Notes: generated by a model from the sequence alone, not told the origin. A stretch of DNA of 54,443 nt from an uncultured Lentisphaeria bacterium (GCA_905197955.1 CAJKAR010000031.1:1-54443), one strand, 5' to 3'; counted from the first letter of the stretch, positions 26,108 to 35,107 are shown. Program-made: numbers and translations.

Positions 26108-29100
26108 CAGGGATTCAGGGGTTTGACTGCGACAGAGTGGATTCTGCCGTTGAAATGGTATTGGGAGCCGGAGGCATTACCGAACATGATGTCACCGTTG
26201 AACTCCTTCGGGAACGGGCAGTCGATAAGAGAATCGAGTTTTCCGTTGATCAGAAGCAGAGCTTTTTTCCCGTCGAACTTCAATTCGCAGGTGGCGCGTC
26301 TGTTGAGTTCGAGCGGCGTTTTTGCCCGGAGATAGCAGGCCTTTTTCCCGTCTCCGGGGAAGATTTCCACATTGATCCGCAGATCCTTGTGCAGTACGAT
26401 TCGGAATCCGCTCTTCATATAGTCGCACATCTGGACGATTCCGGACATGTATCCATCCGGTCCCGCTTCGGGGGTGAAATCCGCAAAAACGCTGTAAGGC
26501 ATTTTCATTGCGGCCGGAACGGCGGTCTTTTTCAGCGGGGCGCCGAAATAGCGGCCCGCACGGAAACGGAAGCCGTCCTTGACTCTTTCCGGTGCGGTTT
26601 TCGGGTTCCAGAGTTTTGCAGAATACTTCTTTGTGCCGAAATCCCATTCGGCAATCGGTTCTTCCGCTTCGTCGGAAACGACTCCGCCGGTGATGGCAAG
26701 CAGCACATACTGCGCCTGGGAAAGTCCGCCCTTCAGAGTGATGGAGCGGATCGTTTTTTCCGGATGCGGATTCTTCCAGGGATAGGTCCAGACTCCAACG
26801 CGGGAGGTGAAGAGATTTGCACCGGTCCAGGCAACGGTGGCGGCTCCGAAGGCTTTCGGATCGTGCCAGTCACCGACTTCCATGCCCATCCGGATCGGAA
26901 TGCGCACGGAGGTGCCGTCATCATATTTCACCGTGTATTCGGCGATCGCGCTGCCGGTGGGACCGGTCCAGCCGGAAGAGTGAAGGAACCAGAGGATTTC
27001 CGCTTTCTGACCGACCGCAAAGGGACCTGCCTGACGCGGAAGTTTCTTCCCGAATTTTTCACTTCCGAGGCTGATAACGGCTTTCCCGTCGTTCGCTTTC
27101 GGATCAATGAGCTGATAGACGACTCTCTGGAAATCGACTTTGGTCGGGAAGTCCGGCACGGGGACATCCATGCCGTCATCGGCTCCGTTGATTTTGCCGG
27201 TATGGTTGATGAGGAAGAAACGCATATCGTTTTTCCCCTGATCGGTCCATCCGCCTTTGCCGTCGTTTTCGACCCGGTCGTAGTAGCCCATGTTGGCAAA
27301 CTTGGAAAGGTCGATGAAGAAACGTTTGTAGTGCGGGGTCGTCTTCGGCTTGAAGGCGGCTCCGAGATTGTGCGCCAGAAGGGAGGCTATGCGCAGAGCC
27401 TTGTCCGTTTCGGACGAGGTGGCGTTTTCCCAGCGGAGTGTATCAAAGAGAACTGTGCCTTTGCCGGATTTGATTTTCGTCAGGAAGGCGGGCGCGATCA
27501 GTTTTTCCGCATCGCCGCCCCAGGGCGTTTCCAGAATCCAGTCACCGGTTTTGGCGACTACTTTTCCGGTGACACGGCCATGATTGCCCGTCGTTCCGCG
27601 ATACCAGAAGAAGTCGAAGTTGGCAAGTCCGTCCATCAGGGGATCGTCGGAACGGACAACCGCGCCTTCCACGCCTGCCGGTTTCTTTGCAAGAACCGGT
27701 TTGAACGGAAGCAGGGCCGCCGCTTTCGAGATCGTGGACGGGTCAAAATTGTGCAGCCAGACCGTTCTACCCTGTTTCAACGCCTCTTTGAGTTCCGACA
27801 GCACCTGCGCTGTGAACTCCGCAGAGGCATCCGCCAGCACGGGTCCCGCACTTCCGACTCCTTCACTGACTGCGATTCCCGCCAGTTCCAGCGCTTCCAT
27901 CAACGCCGTATTCGTTCCGGCAAGAAGATTCAGAGGCGTTCCGGTTTTCGGTGCACGTGTGCTGCCGTATTCAATCAGATTCGCCAGAAGCTGTTTTGCT
28001 CCAGGATCGGCGAGAGAGGCTTTTTCCAGATCGAATGTCGTCAGAAGGAAGGTTCCCTTGCCGACCGGGATGTCCAGAAGAGGGGTCCAGCGCATGCCGA
28101 AGCGTCCGCCGCAGTCGAGGGGAAGCTCGAAGGCTCCGTCAAACGGCTTTTTAAAGGTGCCGACTGTGACAATGTTGTTTGGTCTCCAGAAACTGAACTG
28201 TCCTTCTTTCATCCCTTTCACTGCCGGATGGGAGGGCGTGCGCATCCAGGCCTGAGTTGCCGCATGTTCCTTGTCCCGCTCCGGAAGTTCCAGACGGAAC
28301 GGCTGCCATGATTCCTGCGGAAGAATCAGAACAGTTCCTCCGTTTTCCACAAATTTGCCCAGTTCATCTGCCATCTCTTTCTGGAAGGCTCCGGAGGCGA
28401 TTACGACAAGTTTCGTCTGCGGCGTGATTCGTCCGGAGACTCCCTTGAGTCCGTAAAGCGCGAGCGCTTTTTCCAGAGCCGGGGTCTTGCCGGGAGCCGC
28501 GATCTTTCCTTTGAGTCCGGCAAGATTGATCTCCGGAACAATGTACACTTCCTCCTGATAGCGGCTGACTTCGGTCGGCGCATACGCCGGATTGTTCTGG
28601 GTGAACAGCGCAACCAGCAGTTCCGCGGAGGCAGGTTTCAGCACCTGGGGCATCGGAATTTCAAGCGTGATTTCCTTCTTGCTTCCGGAATTGATGTGGA
28701 ACTGGTATTCCTTCTGCCAGACGATTGTCCCGTTCAGGGTCAGAGTCGCCCGGACAAGCTTGAGGGGAATGCGTCCGTCGTTCAGAGCGACAATTTTCCG
28801 GCGGAACACTTTTCCGGAATCAGCATTCGGGTGGAAGTCGTAGGGACGGACCACCTGCTGCGGCATGAAGCGATCCTTTTCCCCGGTCCAGATGTTCATG
28901 CCGGCAACACCGATGGCTCGATATTCGGTGGTGTATTTCTTCAGGGTTTCCGTGAAGAGGTTTTTCATGAAGTCCTCTGTGTTTTCCGCACCGAGTCCGG
29001 TAAGACGCTGCTTTGTCCATTTTTCTCCGTCGAAGACGGTGTCTCCCATGAAGCTGGAGTACTCTTCCACCTGCGCATCCGAATTGCAGAAATATTCGCC

Positions 29101-30687
29101 GATGACCAGCGGACGATCCCAGTCAAATTCCGCGCGCCAGGATTTGATTCCCTTGCCTTTCCGCAGATACCAGGTATCGTTCGGCATGTTCACGCCGGCG
29201 TTCGGATAGGTGGTGTTGATCTCGCCGGCGCTCCACTCCGGATAGTGGATGTTGACGATGTCAAGCTGATTGTTCCAGGTGATTTCCGCGTCGCCCTGAA
29301 GCGGACGGGTGTCGTCCATCGAGCGGACCGTTTCGATCAGTTTTTTGGCAATCGCCATCTCCTCTTTGCCGGTCCGGTTCCAGTAGGTCTCGTTCGCGAG
29401 GGACCAGATCACAATGGAGGGGTGATTGCGCAGATGTTTGATCCAGCCTTTGTAATATTCAAGAGTGCCGGGAAGCCATGCGTGCGCTTTCTCATGAGGA
29501 TACTGATTCACATGCCACCAGGCGGCTTCCGGTACAACCAGATAGCCCATGTGATCGCCAAGACGGATGAAATTCGGATTGCAGAACCCGAGATGCAGAC
29601 GGTTGGAATTCAGTTTGCCATATCCGTCCCACATCGGGACGAAATCGGGACTGTTGATGCCCGCAAGCGAACTTCCGCGAAGCAGAACAACTCGATTCCC
29701 GTTGAGATAGAAATCCCGTCCGCGGATTTCGAATTCCCGGTAGCCGAAACTCTGTTTTGTGCTGTCCGCGAGTTCTTTCCCGTCGAGCAGACGGATCTCC
29801 GCGTCGTAGAGCACGGGCGTGTGGAGATCCCAGAGCACCGGTGCTTTCCAGTTCGAACGAACCGTGGTTTTCTGTTCTTTCCCTGCGGGGACTTTGACCG
29901 CTGTGCCGGTGAGAGTCGTATGTACGATGTTCGGATCCTGCTGGGAACGGATCACGATCTGCGGTGTGACAAGCGCATCCTTTCCGCTCCGGTTGACCAG
30001 CGTGAGTTCAAAGTCAATCTGCGGCTTTTTGACTTTCGTCTTGACGAAGACATCGTCCACTGCGACCAGCGGGCGGAAATCAAGACGGATCGTATTGTGA
30101 ATGCCGCTTCCGATTCCGGCGCTGGGGGCAATATAGGTGTCGTTCTTCACATCGACCAGTCCTTCGCGTCCGGTAAAGGCGATGACAATCTCGTTTTTCC
30201 CCGGCCGGAGATATTTCGTGATATTCACATCGCGCGGCAGAGTCGCCTGAATCGACTCCCCGGCAAGCTGGCCGTTCACCAGAAAGGCGGATCGGAATGC
30301 AACCGCGCCGATAACGAGATGCACCGTATGATTTTTCAGGGCATCCGCCGGAATGTCAACCGTTTTGCGGTACCAGGCACTGAGGTCCTTTTTGATTTTG
30401 AAGGTTTTTTTATCCTTTTCCAGATACGCTTCCACGGCGTGTTCCGGAGGATATCCCCAGCTGTTGACGGATTGCGGCAGAATGCCGCGTTCTCCGGTCG
30501 GAACGGTTGTGGTTTTCCAGTTGAGGTTCGAAGGAATCTTTTTCAAACTCAGGGTGTCGGCCGTGGCAGCCTGCCACTCTCCGGCGAGATTGATGGAGTT
30601 CCTTGGACCCGCCACATAGAACGGTACCGCTGCCGGAAGCAAAGTCGCGGCAGCCAGCAACAGGGCGCTTAACATTTTTTTTCGCAT
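26107..30687 (-). CDS. giant secreted GH2 beta-galactosidase-like enzyme with extra C-terminal domains
   Basis: A 1526-residue exported protein; residues 1-19 form a signal peptide ending AAAVP. A GH2 sugar-binding sandwich (about 30-210), an Ig-like domain (210-320) and a GH2 TIM barrel (320-610) are followed by about 900 further residues. The acid/base is E433 in WSLANETY and the nucleophile is E531 in LVIGEYF. Downstream lie two GATase-like segments (KFVENGGTVLILP near 780, a second near 930-1100), a galactose-binding-like region (FANMGYYDRVENDGKGG) and a LamG-like lectin domain at about 1390-1526. Typical GH2 proteins are 600-1100 residues. It closes the operon of a GntR hybrid regulator and two pseudopilins. 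Confidence 0.85.
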   Translation of the reverse strand: MRKKMLSALLLAAATLLPAAVPFYVAGPRNSINLAGEWQAATADTLSLKKIPSNLNWKTTTVPTGERGILPQSVNSWGYPPEHAVEAYLEKDKKTFKIKKDLSAWYRKTVDIPADALKNHTVHLVIGAVAFRSAFLVNGQLAGESIQATLPRDVNITKYLRPGKNEIVIAFTGREGLVDVKNDTYIAPSAGIGSGIHNTIRLDFRPLVAVDDVFVKTKVKKPQIDFELTLVNRSGKDALVTPQIVIRSQQDPNIVHTTLTGTAVKVPAGKEQKTTVRSNWKAPVLWDLHTPVLYDAEIRLLDGKELADSTKQSFGYREFEIRGRDFYLNGNRVVLLRGSSLAGINSPDFVPMWDGYGKLNSNRLHLGFCNPNFIRLGDHMGYLVVPEAAWWHVNQYPHEKAHAWLPGTLEYYKGWIKHLRNHPSIVIWSLANETYWNRTGKEEMAIAKKLIETVRSMDDTRPLQGDAEITWNNQLDIVNIHYPEWSAGEINTTYPNAGVNMPNDTWYLRKGKGIKSWRAEFDWDRPLVIGEYFCNSDAQVEEYSSFMGDTVFDGEKWTKQRLTGLGAENTEDFMKNLFTETLKKYTTEYRAIGVAGMNIWTGEKDRFMPQQVVRPYDFHPNADSGKVFRRKIVALNDGRIPLKLVRATLTLNGTIVWQKEYQFHINSGSKKEITLEIPMPQVLKPASAELLVALFTQNNPAYAPTEVSRYQEEVYIVPEINLAGLKGKIAAPGKTPALEKALALYGLKGVSGRITPQTKLVVIASGAFQKEMADELGKFVENGGTVLILPQESWQPFRLELPERDKEHAATQAWMRTPSHPAVKGMKEGQFSFWRPNNIVTVGTFKKPFDGAFELPLDCGGRFGMRWTPLLDIPVGKGTFLLTTFDLEKASLADPGAKQLLANLIEYGSTRAPKTGTPLNLLAGTNTALMEALELAGIAVSEGVGSAGPVLADASAEFTAQVLSELKEALKQGRTVWLHNFDPSTISKAAALLPFKPVLAKKPAGVEGAVVRSDDPLMDGLANFDFFWYRGTTGNHGRVTGKVVAKTGDWILETPWGGDAEKLIAPAFLTKIKSGKGTVLFDTLRWENATSSETDKALRIASLLAHNLGAAFKPKTTPHYKRFFIDLSKFANMGYYDRVENDGKGGWTDQGKNDMRFFLINHTGKINGADDGMDVPVPDFPTKVDFQRVVYQLIDPKANDGKAVISLGSEKFGKKLPRQAGPFAVGQKAEILWFLHSSGWTGPTGSAIAEYTVKYDDGTSVRIPIRMGMEVGDWHDPKAFGAATVAWTGANLFTSRVGVWTYPWKNPHPEKTIRSITLKGGLSQAQYVLLAITGGVVSDEAEEPIAEWDFGTKKYSAKLWNPKTAPERVKDGFRFRAGRYFGAPLKKTAVPAAMKMPYSVFADFTPEAGPDGYMSGIVQMCDYMKSGFRIVLHKDLRINVEIFPGDGKKACYLRAKTPLELNRRATCELKFDGKKALLLINGKLDSLIDCPFPKEFNGDIMFGNASGSQYHFNGRIHSVAVKPLNP

Positions 30688-30811
30688 AGATTCTCCTTAT
30701 TTTTTATGGATGAAACATTCTGTTTTTGTTTTATTTTTCCTGAATCCGGTCCGATGGCTCGTGCGTGCATACACTCTCTCTTCCGGAAGAGGGGAATGTT
30801 CGGCAGAAAGA

Positions 30812-31612
30812 TTAATAATCATTTTGATATCCCCGTTTCAAAATGGCGGCACCGCCCAGCCGGTCTTTATCGTCTCTGATCGCCTGAAGACCGGCATAGG
30901 TCAGAGATGAGACATGACCATCGACCCAGAGCGCGTTGGAGACTCCGCCGGGGGAGGGGATCCCCGCGGTCCCATGAACTTTTTTGGAGCCTTCGGCAAT
31001 GATATCCGGGCGGCCGTCGCCGCTCCCGTGCCGGAAACTGATCGGTGCGGCATCCCAGTCGGCGGTCGCCGAGTTGTAACTCTGGTTATCCGCGGCAAAC
31101 AGTGTTTCAGAAGCACGCTTCACCTGGGAGGTGGTGTGCGGCTTTGTGTGAGTTGTGATCGTTCCGAGAAGATAGCCGTTCCCGACAAAATGGCTGTACT
31201 GATAGTGTTTTCCCCAGTTGATCGGAATTGTCTCCGCCGGACAGATAAAGGATCCCTTCATGCCGCTGTTTGCGCTCCAGCTGAGTCCGTAGGGACCGGG
31301 TTTCAGCGTTGTTTTTTCATCGATTCCGGCCAGCCGCCCCGGCCAGCAGAGATAGGCCTCGTCATCGTTGTTGGGGAGTCCATGAGGAAAATAGCCGTTG
31401 TTGTCTCCGATATATCCCTGCAGGGCTGTGCCGATCTGCTTCTCATTGCTGGTGCAGGAAACCGTCATCGCCTTGCTTCTGGCTCCCTGCAGAGCGGGCA
31501 GCAGCATCGCCGCCAGGATGGCGATGATCGCAATTACCACAAGGAGCTCTATGAGTGTGAAGTGCGGATTTCGACTTGTGATCTCTCTTTGGTGCATTCT
31601 GTTTTTTTTCAT
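30812..31612 (-). CDS. pseudopilin-like protein (type II secretion-type N-terminus)
   Basis: A 266-residue protein with a prepilin N-terminal methylation domain: FTLIELLVVIAIIAILAAM from residue 18, with the conserved glutamate at 22. The C-terminal half carries ALWVDGHVSSL, the H-x-DG-type motif of planctomycete/Lentisphaera pseudopilins. The expected glycine before the cleavage site is histidine (NPHF). The start ATG at 31612 overlaps the preceding pseudopilin stop by ATGA. It lies between a second pseudopilin and the GH2 gene, so it may help the enzyme reach or stay on the cell surface; this is inference. Confidence 0.88.
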   Translation of the reverse strand: MKKNRMHQREITSRNPHFTLIELLVVIAIIAILAAMLLPALQGARSKAMTVSCTSNEKQIGTALQGYIGDNNGYFPHGLPNNDDEAYLCWPGRLAGIDEKTTLKPGPYGLSWSANSGMKGSFICPAETIPINWGKHYQYSHFVGNGYLLGTITTHTKPHTTSQVKRASETLFAADNQSYNSATADWDAAPISFRHGSGDGRPDIIAEGSKKVHGTAGIPSPGGVSNALWVDGHVSSLTYAGLQAIRDDKDRLGGAAILKRGYQNDY

Positions 31613-32448
31613 GGTTTCCACCCCGCTTTTAAGACTTTTGCATCCGCTGTTGTATTGGCTGATGCGGTTCCGGTATCATCTTTCATGGCGACAAGGGAAT
31701 AGGCGGTATGTCCTGAGACGTGCCCGTCCACCCAGCAGACATTCGCGGTGCCTTTTCCGGTGACTTCCGTTCCGTTGGCTCTCGCTTCGTCGTTCCAGCC
31801 ATGACGGAATTTGATGCAGGCTATCTGATTTCCAAGAACACAGAAGTCTTTATTTTTTCCGTCCGTGAAAAGAAATGCGCGGGACGGAGAGTGCACTGCG
31901 GAAAGTTTATGATGATTCCGGTTGCCGTTCTCTCCCCAGTCGTCTCCGGCCAGCTGATTGTTGATGGCAAAATGGCCGCCGCGGGAATAGGCGTTCTGGG
32001 AGGGCCAGACCGGATCAGCCGGACAAATGAAGGAGTTGATCTTTCCCCAGCGGGTCCATTTCAGACCGTATCTGCCGGCTTTTCCGGAATCCGTGTCGCC
32101 GGAAGCGAGAAGTTCCGCAAAATGACCAAGAAACTGATTCGCCGGATTCACAATGTAACGCCCCGGGACAATCCAGTCCTGATTATCTCCGGAATACATC
32201 GCCTGTGCGGTCCCGATCTGTTTCAGAGTGCTGGCGCAGCTTGTCGTTGTAGCTTTCTCACGTGCTTTGTTCAGAGCCGGCAGAAGCATGGCGGCAAGGA
32301 TGGCGATGATCGCAATGACCACAAGGAGCTCTATGAGTGTGAAAACTGGACGCGGAAGACTTTTTCCCGGTTTCCGGAAAGGGTGTCCGCCGGAGTCTGA
32401 ATCGTGTCCAGAATTTTTCAAAACATTTTCCGGATTGTTCTGAATCAT
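31609..32448 (-). CDS. pseudopilin-like protein (type II secretion-type N-terminus)
   Basis: A 279-residue paralogue of the next gene. After a 35-residue polar leader, FTLIELLVVIAIIAILAAM begins at 36, with the conserved glutamate at 40. The residue before the cleavage site is valine (RPVF), not glycine. NVCWVDGHVSGH near the C-terminus is the H-x-DG-type motif. The start follows an ideal AAGGAGG site. The unusually long leader for a prepilin and the tandem arrangement are typical of Lentisphaerota expansions of this family. Co-transcribed with the GntR hybrid regulator upstream. Confidence 0.88.
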   Translation of the reverse strand: MIQNNPENVLKNSGHDSDSGGHPFRKPGKSLPRPVFTLIELLVVIAIIAILAAMLLPALNKAREKATTTSCASTLKQIGTAQAMYSGDNQDWIVPGRYIVNPANQFLGHFAELLASGDTDSGKAGRYGLKWTRWGKINSFICPADPVWPSQNAYSRGGHFAINNQLAGDDWGENGNRNHHKLSAVHSPSRAFLFTDGKNKDFCVLGNQIACIKFRHGWNDEARANGTEVTGKGTANVCWVDGHVSGHTAYSLVAMKDDTGTASANTTADAKVLKAGWKP

Positions 32449-32476
32449 GAAACCTCCTTTTCTGATGCGCTTCTGG

Positions 32477-33841
32477 TTATTTGTTGATTTTCGGGAAACT
32501 CTTTTTCAGATCCAGCTGAGTGAGTATGGCATCGGTATCCGCGTGGTCGAAGACATACATCTCCAGCAGGGTGCTGAGAATTCCTGTGATATTGCGGTTG
32601 AAAAGCTGATGCTGCCAGAGAATTTCATCGTTTTCATTCGGGAAAAATGCGCCCCAGCGGCCGTCTCTGTTCCAGTAGTATTCGGTGGGATAGATATCCC
32701 GGAGAGAGGAGGTCTGTCCGGTTTCCCGGCAGTAATCCAGCTGGAAATCCCGGGAGGTCATGATTTTCATCAGTTTCCAGACCCGTTTGCGCTCCTCCGC
32801 CACCAGCGTTTCGCGGAACCAGGCTTCCAGAATGGAACAGTTCTGGAGATAGAGCCCTTTGCCGCTCCCCGTCCGATAGGGAATCACCTCCAGAGAGTCC
32901 ACTCCGACTCCCGGATAGGCCGGATTGTTGTTCTGGATCGAAATCCAGCTTCCGATCTGGAACAGAAACGGCGTTTCATTCCGGAAGAATCCGGTGGAGG
33001 CCGGCAGCGGACTTTCCACAAACTGGATATCCGAAAGAATTTTCAGGAATCTTCGTCCTCCGGCCGTCCGGAAAAGCGGCTCCGTTCCGAAATATTTTTC
33101 CGGCGAGTAGCTGCACAGCGAGAGGAGCAGACGGAAAAAACTGGTGAGCAGAAACAGGTGCTTTCTGTCCCAGTGCAGAATCGACGGCGGAAGACTGCTG
33201 CGTCTGCATTTTTCCACATATTCCTCCCACCACTCGAAATCGGAGGTGATTTTCCGGTAATCGAACCCGATCTTTTCCATCAGCTTTCTGTTGACTGCCA
33301 TGACCGCCGTTCCATTGATGAATGGAAGGGAAAATTCAAAATTTCTGCCCTCGGGTGTTTTGAGCTCCGAGAGATGCTGTTCGTAATCGGGAAACTCCTT
33401 CAGGGAGGCCGCCGGAAGGTGGTCGTCGCTGGAGTGGAGGGTGCTGTCGATTGTCAGCGTCGCCGAATAGTTGTTCCGGATCTCCTTCAGCAGCTCCAAG
33501 GTTTTGATTTCCCCGTTTTCATGGATATCGAGCTCCAGATAGAGTTCTGTATTCGCCAGATGCTTGTTCAGAAGACGTCGCATGCTGTCGATGGAAAGAT
33601 CGCTCCCGATGATGTTGAGACGGACTTTGATTTTGTTGGTTCCGGAAAGATAGGTCCCTGTATTGTTTACTTCAACAACGTGTTCGTTCCGCAGTTTCTC
33701 CATCGCGGAGCGCATGGTGACATAACTGCCTCCGAGAATTTCCGTCAGACTCCGCAGGGAAGGCAGACGATCTCCGGGATGCAGATTCCCAGCGGCGATT
33801 TCGTCCTCAATATATCGTTTCAATCGTTCTAGAACACGCAT
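32477..33841 (-). CDS. GntR regulator fused to a solute-binding-protein-like sensor
   Basis: A 454-residue protein. Residues 1-65 form a GntR winged helix (LKRYIEDEIAAGNLHPGDRL, SLRSLTEILGGSYVTMRSAM). The remainder resembles a family 1 extracellular solute-binding protein rather than a UTRA, FCD or aminotransferase effector domain: LPFINGTAVMAVNRKLMEKI and FLFQIGSWISIQNN are typical ligand-cleft segments. There is no signal peptide, so the sensor is cytoplasmic and probably binds an oligosaccharide or sugar. It is the first gene of the operon with two pseudopilins and the secreted GH2 enzyme, and has a consensus promoter with adjacent direct repeats suited to autoregulation. Confidence 0.8.
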   Translation of the reverse strand: MRVLERLKRYIEDEIAAGNLHPGDRLPSLRSLTEILGGSYVTMRSAMEKLRNEHVVEVNNTGTYLSGTNKIKVRLNIIGSDLSIDSMRRLLNKHLANTELYLELDIHENGEIKTLELLKEIRNNYSATLTIDSTLHSSDDHLPAASLKEFPDYEQHLSELKTPEGRNFEFSLPFINGTAVMAVNRKLMEKIGFDYRKITSDFEWWEEYVEKCRRSSLPPSILHWDRKHLFLLTSFFRLLLSLCSYSPEKYFGTEPLFRTAGGRRFLKILSDIQFVESPLPASTGFFRNETPFLFQIGSWISIQNNNPAYPGVGVDSLEVIPYRTGSGKGLYLQNCSILEAWFRETLVAEERKRVWKLMKIMTSRDFQLDYCRETGQTSSLRDIYPTEYYWNRDGRWGAFFPNENDEILWQHQLFNRNITGILSTLLEMYVFDHADTDAILTQLDLKKSFPKINK

Positions 33842-33868
33842 GAAAGGCCCGCTCTTCCGTATTATTGA

Positions 33869-33887
33869 TGATATAATTGCTGATATA
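33869..33887. promoter_or_regulatory. direct repeat, candidate operator of the GntR hybrid
   Basis: Two TGATATA copies (33869-33875 and 33881-33887) are 12 bases apart, about one helical turn, in the leader between the promoter and the regulator start. They are candidate sites for the regulator itself. The surrounding bases are very AT-rich, so chance occurrence is possible. Confidence 0.35.
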
Positions 33888-33902
33888 GTTTTATTTAATC
33901 TA

Positions 33903-33931
33903 ATTATAAACTAAAACGGAGTTTTTGTCAA
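33903..33931 (-). promoter_or_regulatory. perfect consensus sigma70 promoter of the GntR/pseudopilin/GH2 operon
   Basis: On the minus strand, TTGACA (33926-33931), a 17-base spacer and TATAAT (33903-33908) match the consensus at all twelve positions. The transcript would begin near 33896, about 55 bases before the regulator start. So strong a promoter suggests that control is by repression. Confidence 0.85.
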
Positions 33932-34024
33932 GAGGCAATTGATCCGGCCGGGAGAAAAAATGAAAAAAGAATGTTTCCATTTCTCTGGAAGGTGTTTCGG
34001 GAAAAAAGGATTCCCCCGGAAAAA

Positions 34025-34067
34025 TACTCCGCCGGAAACCGTTTCGGATCGGCACGGTTTCCGGCGG
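34025..34067 (-). terminator. intrinsic terminator after the GH5-like gene
   Basis: A perfect 14-base stem (CCGCCGGAAACCGT at 34029-34042 with ACGGTTTCCGGCGG at 34054-34067) and an 11-base loop are followed on the minus strand by AGTATTTTTCC. It ends the GH2/GH5-like operon 27 bases past its stop codon. Confidence 0.85.
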
Positions 34068-34093
34068 GAGGAATGTGTGTGGAAGGATTGGAA

Positions 34094-35107
34094 TCAGGAC
34101 GGCGTTCCGCTGACTGCGGCAAAGACTTCCGCCTCTTCCGGATAGAGAAGCTCTCCATTTTCTTTGAAGACATCATGGAAGCAGGGATCGGGTTCTCCCT
34201 TGGATTCATTCCATCCCCAGGGATAGATGGTGTTGGTCTTTCCTGCGACCAGTCCCCAGTTGATGGCGGAGATTTCGCACTCCTTGAAGATCGGGAGACA
34301 CTCTTTGAAGGTGCTACCCGCGGGCCGTGCCATGTATTCCGAACAGAGCAGCGGTCTGCCCGGGGCAATATAGCGGATAAAGTTGATCCGCTCCCGCAGT
34401 TCGCCCGGCTTTGTGTAGGCGTGGAAGGTGACGACTTCGGAGTTTTCGAACATGAATTTATTGAGGTCGTAAAACTCCTCGCAGAAGTTCCATGCTCCCG
34501 CGGTCAGCGGCTGGGAGGGATTCGCTTCCCGCGCCCACTGAAAGACCGCCTTGAGAAGAGGAAGCGAGGCGTTGACTCGGAGTCCGGATTTCGTGACATG
34601 ATCTCCGGATCTGCCGTTGCCTGGTTCGTTGTAGAGATCCCAGAGGACAACTCTGTCGTCGTTTCCGAAACGTGCGAGAGTCTCCTTGACATAGGATTCG
34701 AGCCGCCCCCACTGAGAGGGATCATCCACAACGCGGCTGCCCGGCGACTGCACCCAGCCGGAATTATGTGTGAACGGCTTCGGTTCCGGCTGTTTTCCCA
34801 GAGCAAAATCGGGCGACCAGCAGTCGTCGAAGAAAACAAACATCGTCTTGATGCCGTGAGATGACGCAATTTCCAGATAACGATCCATCCGCTGGAAGAA
34901 TCCTTCGGCGTCCTGCACCCAGAGCAGATCGTGCAGGTAGACTCGCATGATGCCCATGCCGATTTTGGCGGCCCAGCCGAGTTCGCGGTCGATCGTTTCC
35001 GGATCGAACGTGTCCGCCTGCCACATTTCAAGCTGATTGATTGCGGTGCTCGGAATGAAATTGGCTCCGAAACTCCATGGAGTGCTCCATTTGAAAATAC
35101 GACTCAT
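34094..35107 (-). CDS. GH5-like glycoside hydrolase (cytoplasmic)
   Basis: A 337-residue single-domain TIM-barrel enzyme of clan GH-A. The acid/base is E161 in WDLYNEPG and the nucleophile is E257 in LLCSEYMA. GAWNFCEEFY and VVTFHAYTKP supply further conserved barrel strands. It has no signal peptide, so it probably acts on imported oligosaccharides. It lies 12 bases after a cytoplasmic GH2 enzyme in the same operon and before a strong terminator. Exact family and substrate (mannoside, glucoside or xyloside) cannot be decided by eye. Confidence 0.8.
   Translation of the reverse strand: MSRIFKWSTPWSFGANFIPSTAINQLEMWQADTFDPETIDRELGWAAKIGMGIMRVYLHDLLWVQDAEGFFQRMDRYLEIASSHGIKTMFVFFDDCWSPDFALGKQPEPKPFTHNSGWVQSPGSRVVDDPSQWGRLESYVKETLARFGNDDRVVLWDLYNEPGNGRSGDHVTKSGLRVNASLPLLKAVFQWAREANPSQPLTAGAWNFCEEFYDLNKFMFENSEVVTFHAYTKPGELRERINFIRYIAPGRPLLCSEYMARPAGSTFKECLPIFKECEISAINWGLVAGKTNTIYPWGWNESKGEPDPCFHDVFKENGELLYPEEAEVFAAVSGTPS

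Noticed and set aside
28696..30672. A 658-codon plus-strand frame (and another at 26137-28311) opposite the giant GH2 gene
   Set aside because: Antisense shadow; the minus-strand protein has a signal peptide and both GH2 catalytic residues.
30778..30791. Palindrome CTCTTCCGGAAGAG between the second pseudopilin gene and the GH2 gene as a terminator
   Set aside because: The stem is short with no loop and no T-run, and the genes look co-transcribed.
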